A DNA stretch of 64,000 bases from Macrophomina tecta (lineage: Eukaryota; Ascomycota; Dothideomycetes; Botryosphaeriales; Botryosphaeriaceae): NCBI GenBank assembly GCA_024180945.1, contig JAKSGN010000036.1, positions 62,001 to 126,000 on the forward strand. Reading direction: 5' to 3'. Below are positions 1 to 12,347 of this stretch, piece by piece. The notes under the pieces were generated by a model, which was not told the DNA's origin, ran no database searches, and saw only the letters and a program-made list of their open reading frames with translations. Made by a program: the position numbers and the translations under genes. The first letter of the stretch is position 1; every line of letters begins with the position of its first letter.

Positions 1-1377
1 GGGAATCTCTCCGGTAGGGTATAGTCATTTTATAGGTTTACGGCTAGTATAGAGAAAGTGCGTCTACCTACGATATAACTACGGCTAGTTAGAGAGACTT
101 ATGGCGTTAGATGTTTACACACATACTCTCTTTAACCACGGCTGCTAGGATTCCACCAATTGGATTCTGCTGCAGGGTGAATACTACTACTAATAACTAC
201 TTCACAAGCGAGTGGGTCGCACAAGCGAGTAGGTCACCCCAACACCGAAACTCCTTACTAAACCACTTTAAATACGAATTTTTCGCTCCGTTGAGCCGGT
301 TTGTATCTTAGCACCTGCCGTTTGGCCTTCGTTGCATAGCTTTGACCTTATTCTGTCCATATTTACTGCGTCTGGACCGGGTGAAGTTCCCTGTAGTCTG
401 TGCTACACAGTGCATACCGATTTCAAAGCGCCGTACTGGCAGTGCACGCTCGTGTCAGATTGGAGCACACCATTTTCATGAATTAGCACGGCCGAGGTCT
501 TAGAAATACCGTATCGAGGTCTTGAGGCCATCTCCGACCCAGATGCCTTACTGCTCGGCTGCGGAGTCCATTAAGTTTCCACCGGCTTCATAAGCTCTTT
601 TATCGGCGAACCTTTTAAAGCTTCATGGGATCCTCGTCCTCTAGAATCCACGGACTGCTTACAGTCGGAGTTAGGACAGGAAGATCCGGGATCAATGGTA
701 ACAGAGGTCCGGTGAAAATCTTGTCCCCGACCGATAGAACGCCCGTAGGACCGCTTGGAGCACAAGCCTAGATTTAATGTATTGCTCCCATTTACAATAC
801 ACGCCACACCTCTTTCCTCTCTCATACCTGGTTCTTGGATCATAGCTGATTGGCTATCTCTGAATTAATCGCGCAAGGAACTGTCACTAAATCTATTGCA
901 GTCTGCCCAACCATAAACGCACCAAATGGGTGTTATATCCTGGCTTTGCCAAGGCACTAATGTCGCTGGCTTTGTAAGACGCTCGCGGGATGGAGTTCCG
1001 ATGCATTAGTTAGCCTCCTATGGCGTTCCTAATGCCAGCCGGCAACGCTACTGTTCCGTCTCTCTAGCAATCTGTTCCATAAGGAGGCGTGGCAAGCATT
1101 TATGGCTTGTTCTCTTTGCTGGTGGCGTGGTTAAGGCGAAGCTCTCGTTGCATCGTCAGCTGCAAGCTGCTCCGAAGACACCGAAGGCCTGAAAAGCAAA
1201 CAAAATCTTGAGGCTGTTCCAACTGGGGAGTTCCGAAATTGGTTTTGGGGGAAGGATTCGTACTACCTGTCTTCCAAACCATAATTCCGGCGAAATATAA
1301 TATTTAAAGTGCACTGGTGTCTAGATCTCCCCGTCACAACTTACCAATCTGCGGTAAAGTCGTCGAAGTCCCTATTA
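1..1377. other. AT-rich intergenic DNA, no gene seen
   Basis: No reading frame here has convincing coding character; the longest are 60-90 codons and unlike any family I know. The segment holds short direct repeats of the form AAGCGAGT[G/A]GGTC near 205-235, a motif that recurs near 11,310. It reads as old transposon-derived sequence. Confidence 0.5.
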
Positions 1378-1382
1378 GTAAT

Positions 1383-1635
1383 TGTTGGAATAAGTGTAGT
1401 GACGGCTTGATTAATGATAAAAGAATCAATTGGAATGAGTGGCATATCTAGTAGAGGGAGGCCGTACGGGCTTCCCTTATACCTATTCTACCTACTAGGG
1501 TAAAACGGGTATGTAACTTGCTTACCTGCTGAGACAGGTGTGCAACGAGTATAAGACATAACTAAATCCAAAACACTACTGAATCAAATATTCCAACAAC
1601 TTGGCAAAAGCCAAATACACGTGATTGATCCAACA
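1383..1635 (+). mobile_element. Solo LTR, copia-like family, long variant (253 bp)
   Basis: It starts TGTTGGAA and ends GATCCAACA, and is flanked by perfect 5-bp target-site duplications GTAAT (1378-1382 and 1636-1640). No internal gag/pol is attached, so it is a solo LTR left by recombination. Its first ~60 bases align with the LTR inside the NmrA-like gene (15928-16088). Its middle (about 1446-1597) is nearly identical to the LTR at 14637-14845. Assignment to Ty1/copia rests only on the TGTTGGAA...CCAACA termini and the 5-bp TSD. Confidence 0.8.
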
Positions 1636-1640
1636 GTAAT

Positions 1641-3128
1641 GTATCCTCATTTCCTTTCGCCGTGAGAGGAAATCTATAGGGCCATTCCTCCGCCGCGGGG
1701 CGTCATACTGTTATGGTCTAGAAGCCCAGTGGTAAAAAAAGAAGCCTCGAAGGAACCCTCGGCCGAAACAACCGACGAATAGACTCATGCCTGCGCAGGC
1801 ATGAGCGTCACGTAACCTTACCCGATCCGTGTATTTAAATAGACTCTACTCCCTTTTTCCTTTTTTTCTTTCTTCTTTTTTGCTTAAGTTTTAGATCTAC
1901 TGCCATAGCAATGGTGATTGAGACGGGCGACAAAAAATAATCTACGCATGCGAACCGGTCGCCCATATCATTGCACTGAAGGGGCCCTGAGTTCGACACT
2001 TCGCCGTGGACCCAGTTCTGTTATCTCTTTTAGTCGGGAGAGCGGACGTCTCGACCCCGTTCAGTCGCGGTTCACCTCCGCATCTCCGGAGTAGTTGCTA
2101 GTTCGGAGCTTAGGAACTATTTTTCCTTGGTTTTACTGACACTTCTAATTGTTTGATTTACTATTTGCGTGGCGATTAGAAGGAGAGTCTGGTAAAACTT
2201 TGCTTAGGTATGGGGCTGAAATCAAAATAGTCAGCGAAATAAGCTTGCCTCTAGCACAGTATCAGCGCTATTAAGGACAGACTGAAAACCGATTACCAAA
2301 AGACTGCTCCCGCACAAGCGACTGATAAGCAGCAATCGAATGTGCGCCTTCGAAGTTGCACAGTCTGCCAAGGACCGAGACTACCATCTTATCAGCTCGA
2401 ATAGCCGCAGAACTGGTCAACGAACCCAAATACGGCACTGTGACGCATCTTGGCACCCGCTTCCCATGAAATGCTTCTGAAACGTCGCTCCAAGCTTGCA
2501 TTCTCCGATCGCTAGGCTCTGCTTGACGCCGTACGGGCGCTCAATAATGGCTCTGCACCCATCGCTCCTCCTGCGTACCCTGTGGACATAGCGGCCTGAG
2601 CATGTTTCTCACGGAGCGGAAGACAGTCGTGTGCGCGACCTATTCTGCGCCAGGCTCATTCTGCATGATTATTGTACCCCGTCTCTCCCTCTTACCGTCC
2701 AGTTGCTTGTACCCCGCAATTCCTCGTCCTCAAATCGGTTCCTTAGGCTGAGCGCACCCTTCATTCCCCTGCCAGAGTGATTCATCACCCTGATAAATAT
2801 GGCGAGAAGCAGAGCTTGGCGCAGCGTCAGAGAGACACGGAAAGAGGCTTTACCTCGATTCGAGCTCAAGCATGGTCTTCTCAAGCGTTCTCCACCGTCG
2901 CCTCGCATTGCACGCTCGTTAAGACATTCCACTACTACGACGAGCGGCGTGGTGTATAGGCGCGTGTTATCCACGCTAAGCTAGCTCGTCGGCGGCTATA
3001 GAGAGTACGTCAGTGCCTCCGCGTATAACGACTTTAGCGGCACGGTCTTAAAGTTCGTAGTACTTTATCTAGCAGCCTACGTCTTTTAAAAAAAAAATAA
3101 TATTTCGGAGCTAAGTTTGTGACGCCGC
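1641..3128. other. Intergenic relic sequence, no gene seen
   Basis: Contains a polypyrimidine stretch (about 1851-1881), a 22-bp palindrome and an A-rich run near 3087-3100, but no convincing open reading frame. Short frames on both strands (for example minus 2669-2974) have no recognisable domain. Probably decayed mobile DNA. Confidence 0.5.
1784..1805. repeat. Perfect 22-bp palindrome
   Basis: The sequence reads CTCATGCCTGC followed by its exact reverse complement with no spacer. It sits about 150 bp after the solo LTR and about 45 bp before a T-rich tract. No function can be assigned. Confidence 0.7.
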
Positions 3129-3133
3129 GCTTG

Positions 3134-3610
3134 TGTTACGGCACAGCCTTTACAGGGTTAGGAAACTGCAGAGTAGGAAGACAAGCGGGGAGCGTAGCTG
3201 CGGCACGGAAAGGACCTATAACGGAACACGTGGCTCACGTGACGCCAAGAGATTGATCTGTTTGATCTTACACGCCTCAGGCATCCACGGATAGATTAAC
3301 TAGATTAAAGGCACTATTGATCTATTAGTACTCTAACCCCTACCCAGATTAGGAATAGATTAATACTAGATTATAGACCTTTTCTATGTGTATATAAACT
3401 ATACTCCTTAGATAGCTTTGACCTTCGTGGTTAACTTTAATAATAATTTAGTATATTATTAGTAATACGGCCTTCGCACGTAGTGCTTAGTCTTATTACG
3501 TGTTTGATTTACTCTTACCCTCTTCTTATACCTACTTAAGGAAAACCCCTTAATAGGTTTTCTCCCTCTTTGGTGTTTGGATTCTTAGAGGCAGAGGCCC
3601 GCTCGTTATA
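3134..3610 (+). repeat. 5' LTR of the RIP-degraded chromovirus
   Basis: Starts TGTTACGG and ends CTCGTTATA (CA mutated to TA). It is the same length as the 3' LTR (477 bp), against 489 bp for the young element. The region from the TATA box to the end (R-U5) matches the young LTR apart from RIP changes, whereas the U3 is strongly different. Confidence 0.93.
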
Positions 3611-3701
3611 CTTTAACTACTATTCTTATAAGGAGAGGAAGGCTCTAAAATTAAGTTTTATCGGGTAAGGTATTACCCCCTAACGAGTTTAGGAAATAGC
3701 A

Positions 3702-5522
3702 ATGGCACTAGGATCTTAGATAGAGGTCGACCCGGCCGAGGGTTAGGTTTAGGGTGTCTAGGGGCTAGCTTAACCTATATAGTAAACGGAGCCTACTAGA
3801 GCTAAGCTCTTATAGCTTATTAAGGAGCTAAAGACTTAGAACGCTTAACTAATCGAGTATACGATAAAGCGGAGCGCTACTAAGGTTAAGGTAGCGGCAC
3901 CCGAGAAGTTTAATAGAAATAGAAAGAAGCTCTAATTCTTTCTATTCTAGATATAACGCTACCTCTAGTTTAATTAAGCGTAATTTAATAGCGACGCTGA
4001 GGAAGTACTCTTCGTATTAACCTACCTTAGAGGAACGATAGAGGTATAGATAAAACTATATCTTCGCGATTATCTAGCTAACGAATACTCTCTCGAGAAG
4101 AGACGAGAAAAGACTAAGAAAATCTTCGGTATCTATACGAAATTTATAGATAACCTTAGGGCTACTTTTAACGATTAAGATAAAGTCTATAAAGCCTCTA
4201 ACGATATTATAACCGTTAAATAATTAGGATTTGTAGCTATTTACGTAACTAAGTTTTAATAGCTTGTAGTCTACCTCGAATAGTTAGACGAGACTTTTCG
4301 CGACCTCTTCTATAAAGGCCTAAAGAAAGAAGTTAAGAAGAATATAATTATCTACAAATATCTATCTATCTTCTAGAAGATAGTAGACCTTACATCTTAG
4401 ATCGACGGTTATATATACGAATAGAAGATAGGTTCTTAATAAGCTAATACCTTAAAGCCTCGCCGTAAAAGAATAACCCTCGAAGGCGGAGACGCTATAG
4501 CCCTTAACGCGGCTAACCGATAGGATTCTAAGAAGGGTAATAATAATAGTCGAAATAATAATAAGAAGCCCAAAGGACCTAATCCGAACTAAACGAACGA
4601 GTAGAAATAGCGCTATAAGAATCGACTCTATATTACCTACGGTAGTAATAAGCACTTTTCTCCTAAGTGCCCGCAGAACCCGCGTAATAAGAAAGATAGA
4701 AAGTAGACCTCGAGCGCTTAATATAAAGTATCGGTTATATTTTGTTAAGATAACTATAATATGCTATACTAGACGGCCTACTACGACGATGACTACTAGA
4801 TATACTAAAGTAGTAAGGATATATCGGAATAATACCCCTATAAACTACGATAATTTAGTATAATAACTAGGAACGAAGAAGTTACCGAGACCGACGATAT
4901 TATTAATAGCTTTCCCTTGGACGAGGAGCTCGTAAATAGCGAAACCGGAGAACTATACGACTTAACGGATAGTAAAGTAGAAGCTATATTAGATTCTATA
5001 GCTCTTTTAGAACTCGAGCGCCTCGTAGCTAAGTATAGAATTAGCGTAGAAATAACGAACGAGAACGACTAACTCGCCTAGATAATTTAGATTTCCTACG
5101 AGAGAGGATTAGCCCTTATAGTACTATAGATATAGCGCTAAGGGACCCTCTAAGAAATCTAAATTAAGTAAGATAGAAAGAAGTATAAACTTATTATTAT
5201 AAAGAAAACCGCACTCGTAACGCTTTACTATTAAGAAATAACTACTCGATAGTAAGCGGACTACGACTTTCTTTAAGAATTAGTACGGATTCTTTATTAG
5301 TATAGCATAGTAACTATCTAGAATTACACGCTCTAGTAGATACCGGACGAGAAACTTAATATACTAACCTTTCGATACTAGGTGCGAAAGAACATAGTCT
5401 ACTAGCGAAAATAGTTACGCACTAATAAATAAACTAACTAGAAATAAGCATACCTTTAAGTTAATAAATAGAAAGACTATATATATAGTAAAGTTTACGG
5501 CTATCCGAAACTAAAAAACTAG
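3702..5522 (+). pseudogene. gag relic (RIP-inactivated)
   Basis: Aligns with the 605-codon gag of the intact element from its initiator ATG to its stop. Glutamine and tryptophan codons have become stops through CA-to-TA and TG-to-TA changes. The zinc-knuckle region (about 4633-4680) is recognisable but the frame is not translatable. Confidence 0.88.
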
Positions 5523-5574
5523 ACGGCCCTACGGTATTAGAATCGATCTAGGGGCTATAGTCTAGGTCCCTTTA

Positions 5575-8500
5575 TATGGTATTACGTACATCGGAAACGG
5601 AAACTCTTACCGGAAAGAAACTTTAGAGATAATTTAAGATTACTGGAGTTCTACGAGAACGTACGATCTCGATACTAGTCGATAGCGGATTAAGCGGAGA
5701 TTTTATCTATAATAAACTAGTATAAGAATTAAATATTCCTTATTAAAAAAAGAAAGAACCCTACTCTCTTAGCGGATTTAACGGACGAAACGCCGACTAC
5801 GGAGGAGAATAGATACGTATTAAAATAGAAGAAGTCTTACTAGAAATTAATAGATATACTAATTAGGTTATTCTAGATGTCTAAAGGATTCTAGAATACG
5901 ACGTTATTCTTAGAATATCTTAGCTTAGGACTCGCAACCCCCTTATTAATTAGGCGAGCGATATACTCTTTCTACGATAGGAAATTTAGAACATTATCGA
6001 AAACCCCGAGAGTAGTTATAAGAATATTAAATAAGAACTACTAGATATCTTCTAAGAATATATCTTTAGTATAAAACGGGAAGTAGCTAGTGTAAGGCCT
6101 AAATATAGTAACTATATAGGCGACTTCGATAGTAGTATAAGTTAGGACTAGAACTACGACGTAAAAGATGAAGCCTTCTTAGTAAAATATAACCCTATTA
6201 TAGGAATAAGCCCTACTAAGCGAAACGATACCCTCGAATTATTAGAAGAAATATAAGACTTAAACGATAGCGTAAGGCCTAGTAATGGTAGTATTAACGG
6301 TAACCTTAAGAAAGGCCTAAGATAGGACTAGAACTATAGCGTACGAAACACCGCCCCCTCGGTAAAATATAGCGCCTTAAGCGGAGTAAGCCCTACCGAG
6401 TTAAGTATTTCTAAAGATTAGGTATAATACTTATTATGAAAGACTACGCGGAGAAAACGTAAGATTAAAAGTAAGGCTTCGCGAAAGTAATTAGTAGCCC
6501 TAGAATCTTTCGTAGACGTCTAGATAATCTCGAGAGAGGTATTTAGGCGTATACGACGCTAAGGATAATAGGTCTGTTTTATATATATTAAACCCTTACC
6601 GGCGGTGTAATAGAGAGCACTAGCTAGGGCCTAACAGAAAGGGCTAAAGAATAAGAACTATCTAACTTCTATTAGAGGAGACAATCCTGCGAGAATTAAG
6701 AGAGAATAATACGGTAGTTTAGAGATATAGTAGTAACTATAAGGAATATCTCTAATACTAGAAATAGAAACGGTATCCGATGAGTATTAGAACTTAGTTG
6801 CTGTTTACTAAGAAAGAGGAAAGGGAGACTTACCTAAGTATTAACTATAGGACTACGAAATTCCGCTTAAGCTAGAAACGAAACCGGCTTATAAGCCTAT
6901 CTACTCCTTATTAAAGAAGGAAATGGAGGCTTTAAGGAAATATATCAAGAAGAACCTCGAACGAGGATATATTTAGCTATTAACGTTATTAGCCGGATAT
7001 CCGATTCTCTTTATTTCTAAGAAGAATAGTAAGTTACGCCTTTATATTAACTACCGATAACTTAACGATATTACGATTAAGAATCGCTACCCGCTTTTAC
7101 GTATTAATGAGCTCTAGGATAAGTTAGGGAATATAAAGTACTTTACGAAGCTAGACCTCTAGAACGGATATTACTTAGTTAGAATTAAAGAAGGGGAAGA
7201 GTAGAAGATAGTCTTTCGTACGAGGCTAGGACTCTACGAGTATATGGTTATACTATTTAGGCTTACTAACGCGCTAGTAATCTTCTAGAATCTCGTTAAT
7301 AATACGCTGCGCGACTACTTAGATATTCTCTATATAGCTTACCTCGACGATATTCTTATCTTTTTAGAAATACTCGAGGAATATAAGAAGTATATTAGAA
7401 AGATTCTAGAAACCCTCTAAGTAAAAAATTTATCTATCGCACTAGAGAAGTACGAATAGCACGTATAAAGAATAGAATTCTTAGGCTTTATTATTACCCC
7501 CGGATATATTAGTATAGACGACTCGAAACTGGACTCTATTAAGAAATAGCTAGTACTAAAAACGATTAAGGAAGTATAGTTCTTTCTTAAATTTATAAAC
7601 TTCTGTAGGAAGTTTATCTAGAACTACTTAAAGATTATAAAACCTTTAACGCGACTTACTTAAAAGGAGTATAGTTTTTAATAGAGAGACGATTAGTAGC
7701 AAGCCTTTAATTCGCTAAAGAGGATGTTTTGCGAAGTACCCGTCTTAGAAATATACGATCCCGATAAACTGATTAAAGTAGAAACTAATGCGTTAGGATT
7801 CGCCCTAGGAGTATATCTTAGCTAGCCTAACGATAAAGGTAGATAGCATTCGATCGCATTCTATTTAAGAAAGTTCACCCCGGTAGAGCTTAACTACGAT
7901 ATTTATAATAAGGAGCTCTTGGCTATTGTCTTAGTATTTAAGCACTAGAGACACTACCTAGAAGGAGCCGAATAGTAGGTAATAGTATATTATAACTATT
8001 AGAATCTTACGCGCTTTACTACGACTAAAGAGCTGAACCGGCGATAGATTCGCTAGTTATAAGAATTGGTATTCTATAATTTTAAGATTACGTATAGAAA
8101 AGGTATAGATAACGCCGCCGCTAACGCGCTTAGCAGGAGAGTAGACTATATAAAAGAAAGAATCGAGCCGTAACCTATAGTATTATAGTAGATAAGCGAT
8201 GGATCGCTTACCCTTACTAGATAGTCTTTTCTAATACTTCGTATCGAGTTAAACCCGTGGCATTAGAAGATCTAAGAAGTATACGCTTAGAACTTCTTCG
8301 CGTAGGAACTTTTAGCGCTTAAGAACGACCCGCGTGTTGCTTAAGATAGGGAAGGAACACTTCTCTTTAAAGAATTAATCTATGTCCTAATAAGACTACG
8401 AGAAGCACTCGTTAAAGATATATACGTAGTACCCGCGTATAGATATTAGGGCATCGATAGAACGACCGAGAGGATTATATAAAACTTCTACTTTCTAGGA

Positions 8501-9730
8501 TTATAGAAAACGGTCTAGCGTATAGTTTCATAATACGACCTTTATATCCGAAGTAAAGCCGCGATACACGCTTCGTACGAATAACTATAACCCCTAGAAG
8601 TACTAGAACGACTATAGCAATAGATTACGCTAGACTTTATTACGAAGCTACTAGAGTCTAGAGATTTACTTATAGGAGTTAAGTTCGACTTAATTCTAGT
8701 CTTCGTCGATAGACTTACGAAGTACGTATACTTCTTACCCTATCTCGAGGTATTAAATATAGAATAGCTAGTCTATACGTTTCTCCGATACATCTTCGTG
8801 GATTACGGAATGCCGGAAGTATTAGTTTCAGATAGAAATAAGCTAATAAGATCTAAATTTTAGTAAATGCTTATGCGCTAGCTTAGAGTAAAGAATAAAC
8901 TCTCGATAACCGTATACGCGTAAACTAACGACTAGATAGAACGGATAAACCGGACTCTCAAATAGTATTTTCGCTGTTATATTAACTATCTATAGGATAA
9001 CTAGGCTATATAGCTATCTATAGTATAATTCGCCTATAATAGCGCTAAATAAGAGTTAACTAACGTATCCCCATTCTTTGCTAACTATGGATTTGAACTA
9101 GACGCGTATAGAGAAGCTATTCCGAGTAGGAAATTAGCCTAGAAAGGCGTTCTTAAAGCCGAGTAGCTAAGAGGATTATATAAAGCTATTAGTCTCAACT
9201 TCGAATACGTACGAATTATAATATTTAAATACTATAATAGACGGTACTAGGCGGCACTAAACCTTAAAAGAGGAAATAAAGTATACCTCCTTATAAAAAA
9301 TATTAAATTAAAGCGACCGAGCGATAAATTAAATTTTAAGAAAATCGGTCTATTCGAAATTATAGAAAAACTTAGAGAAGTCACGTATCGACTTAAATTA
9401 TCTAATATACGGATGAATTCTACCTTTTACGTAGTATTACTCGAGCTAGTACTAGAAAACGCCACTATTCTAGAAATATAGGAAGAAATTGTACCGGAAA
9501 ACCCTAACGCCGAAGAAGACTAGTACCTAGTCGAAAAGATTCTAGACTATAAGTGGTTTAGTCGTTAGCTTAAATATCTCGTTAAATGGAAAGGTTACGG
9601 GAATAAAGATAACTAGTAGGTGTTAAAGAACGATATATACCTAGACCTTATTATAGAGTTTTATCGCTAGAACCCTAACCTCCCGCGAAAACGGGGTCGC
9701 CCTAGAAGAACGGATTTATCTATAACTTAG
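5575..9730 (+). pseudogene. pol relic (protease, RT, RNase H, integrase, chromodomain)
   Basis: Co-linear with pol of the intact element and destroyed by RIP stops. At the RNase H/integrase junction (8098-8101) this copy has four adenines where the young copy has five. The relic therefore keeps the pol frame continuous there, apart from RIP stops, while the young copy is shifted. The chromodomain region lies at about 9520-9680. Confidence 0.85.
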
Positions 9731-10300
9731 CCCTAGATAGAAACGTAATCCTAGCTACTAAATTAGGCGGAGGACCTCTAAAGCTCGAGAACGCCTTAGT
9801 AGTAGAAAGACTCGGAGAGCGCTTTAGAGTTAGTATATTCTTACTAGTTACTCGTCGCGTAGCGCGGTCTTTCTTTTCTAGCTTCTCTAACTCCTCGATA
9901 GAAGATAACTCGCGCTTAAATATTTTCTTGCGACGCTCGTTTAAAAACCCAAGCTAACGCTTTAAATGACGAACCTTGGAACGAGCCTCTAAGCGACATT
10001 TCTAGATTAATATCTTCTCTAGGAGAATTTACTCTTCTAATTCTTACGCCTTCTCTAACTGTCGCTTAAGGTTATTTATCTCGGAATAAATCTTATTTCC
10101 TAGAAACGGTTAGCTAAAAACATTAGTTAAAAGAAATACGTATAATTACGCTGCGTAACTACTAAATCGCACCTTTGGTTCTTCTGGATGTAGCGGCTAT
10201 ACCGACTAAAATCTAGGCTTATAAAGTACTAAGCCTTCGCCGACCGATAAGCGCTATAGAAGGTAGGCATTCTATAAGGCTTCCGCGCGACCGAATCCGT
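9660..10300 (-). pseudogene. Relic of the antisense Cys6/coiled-coil gene
   Basis: Read on the minus strand, this region aligns at protein level with the antisense gene 32697-33376. The coiled coil near 9850-10070 retains the stretch SIEELEKLEK, and the Cys cluster near 10145-10240 retains a KN..CDLVV block. Former Cys codons appear as TAC/TAT and former Gln codons as TAG/TAA, as RIP would produce. Many remaining differences fall at antisense third codon positions. Boundaries are approximate. Confidence 0.7.
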
Positions 10301-10457
10301 AAGATAATGACAACGAGAAGTGGAGGAAGTAGGAGCCCTACCTATAATAAGTGAAAGGTGAAGAAACGCGTAGAAACGATATAAGGGCTACCCTAAGAAC
10401 TTATACCCACTGGCGTAGAAGAATCTTCGGGCCGAAGATCCTTAAAGGGGGGGATAG

Positions 10458-10934
10458 TATTACGGTATAGCCTTTATAGGGTTAGGAAACTATAGAGTAG
10501 GAAGATAAGCGGGGAGCGTAGCTGCGGTACGAAAAGGATCTATAACGGAATACGTGGCTTATATAACGCTAAGAGATTAATTTATTTAATCTTACATGCC
10601 TTAGGTATCTACGGACAGATTAACTAGATTAAAGGCACTATTAATCTATTGGTACTCTAACCCCTACCTAGATTAGGAATAGATTAATACTAGATTATAA
10701 ACCTTTTCTACGTGTATATAAACTATACTCCTTAGATAGCTTTGACCTTCGTGGTTAACTTTAATAATAATTTAGTATATTGTTAGTAATACGGCCTTCG
10801 CACGTAGTGCTTAGTCTTATTACGTGTTTAACTTGCTCTTACCCTCTTCTTGTACCTACTTAAGGAAAACCCCTTAATAGGTTTTCTTTCTCTTTAGTGT
10901 TTGGATTCTTAGAGGTAGAGGCCCGCTCGTTACA
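10458..10934 (+). repeat. 3' LTR of the RIP-degraded chromovirus
   Basis: 477 bp, matching the 5' LTR apart from RIP-type changes. It is preceded by a purine run (about 10444-10454) equivalent to the polypurine tract of the intact element. It ends CTCGTTACA, followed by the TSD GCTTG. Confidence 0.93.
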
Positions 10935-10991
10935 GCTTGGCGTATTTAGTATATATACGTTACGCTAAGCTGGTCTAAAAGAACGTATTAC

Positions 10992-11236
10992 TATAACGAG
11001 CGGGCCTCTGCCTCTAAGAATCTAAACACTAAAGAGGGAGAAAACCTATCGAAGGGTTTTCTTAAGTAGATATAAGAAGAGGGTGAGAGCAAGTTAAATA
11101 CGTAATAAGACTAAGCACTGCGTGCGAAGGCCGTGTTACTAATAATATACTAAATTGTTATCGAAGTTAACCACGAAGGTCAAAGCTCTCTAAGGAGTAT
11201 AGTTTATATATAAGTAAGAAAGTATATATAATCTAT
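10992..11236 (-). repeat. Truncated LTR of the chromovirus family in inverse orientation
   Basis: This is the reverse complement of the R-U5 part of the chromovirus LTR, running from the LTR terminus (TATAACGAG, from TGTAACGAG) through the TATA region and stopping shortly upstream of it. It lies only 57 bp from the 3' LTR of the degraded element, so the two LTRs face each other. The upstream-of-TATA sequence resembles the young element's U3 (…AAGTAAGAAAG) more than that of its neighbour. RIP-type changes are present. Confidence 0.85.
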
Positions 11237-12347
11237 ATACTTAGTAAAGGTGTTGCGCTTAGTAACTAATCGCGACCCTTCTACTAATCGGTTGGGTTAG
11301 TCTACTTAATCTCTTAGCGAGTGGGTCTAACTAATCGCGGGGTCACGTGACCCTTGGCCCATATTTCTTTGGTTCTGCCCGTATCTGGTGGGGTTTCTCC
11401 CTTCTTCATCAACCCGTGCAGGCTGCACCGTAACAATTACTGGCTCAGCAGACCGACGACGGGACAAGCGCCACCATCCCAAGTTTATCGCCCCTGCTAC
11501 AGCATCTCAGCATCAATGAGAGCGCCGTATGCGTCGTACATGGCCGCGAGAAAGCTAGTGAGCTCGCTCTCGCCGACGGCGGACGAGGCCAGCAGACATG
11601 CCGACCAGGGGATCGAAACAGCCCTCGTCCTTCGCCGGGACCACCTGCGTGTGGCAGATAGCTGGGCGAGGGAGACCGGTCGCACGGCCTTATCTCCGAT
11701 ATTATACCAGCTCCGCACGGCAAGCGGCCGTGGCGAGCTAGTAGGTGATGGTTTGCTGCCTGGACCCGGATTCCTTGCACCCGCGCTGTCTCAGTAATAC
11801 TAGCAGCAGCGCTGGCAAGCAGGCAATTTAAAACAAGGTTATTACTGAGTATTAGCGATACGAGTGTTCCACTGATACCAATCAATGATTAAGCATCCAA
11901 TAAAGAGATCTTTGGATCATTGGAGGCGGAGACCCGCCGCCTAACCTAATAGTTATTCTAAGTAAGAACACTAGGAGTTCTTTTTTCACTATTATATGAA
12001 AACCTTAAAGCCTATGGTTGCCGTATACTGCCTAGCTATGCACTATGTTAAGTGGGTGACTTCGAAGATTACCTCTGGCTGGAGAGCGCTGGATTTTTAA
12101 TAATCCAATTAATCGGTCAACGAGTAGTATAAGAACCGGGAGGACGCTTATCGGAGCCTCCTTACCTGTCACCTTGCGTAACTAAGCCAAAGATTACTAT
12201 AGAAACACGTAAAAGCATGCAAGCTCTAAATTTTGCGCCACTGTGCTAGAGTAAAGTATTTTACATGCTCGAAACTCTTCTCCGTTTACTTGCTCTCATG
12301 AGGAACACTATAACTACCCTCCCATTCAACCTGCCTCCTAGCAGTGA
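11237..12347. other. Intergenic; GC-rich patch 11,440-11,790 of unknown origin
   Basis: A GC-rich island sits in otherwise AT-rich DNA. Overlapping open frames exist on both strands (plus 11354-11797; minus 11445-11885 and 11497-11718) but none has a recognisable domain or a clear codon bias. It could be a fragment of a former host gene. The remainder to 12347 holds nothing I can name. Confidence 0.4.

Larger units (their letters stand above)
3134..10934 (+). mobile_element. Full-length Ty3/gypsy chromovirus destroyed by RIP
   Basis: A 7801-bp element with two 477-bp LTRs, flanked by target-site duplications GCTTG (3129-3133 and 10935-10939). The interior aligns from end to end with the intact element at 26170-33962, but CA is replaced by TA and TG by TA almost throughout, creating stops in every former frame. 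This is the classical RIP signature. The LTR ends are mutated too: the 5' LTR ends TA instead of CA and the 3' LTR starts TA instead of TG. Non-RIP differences from the intact copy are few in gag and moderate in pol, but numerous in U3 and in the region antisense to the 3' end of pol, so this is a related subfamily rather than a simple mutated copy. Confidence 0.95.
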
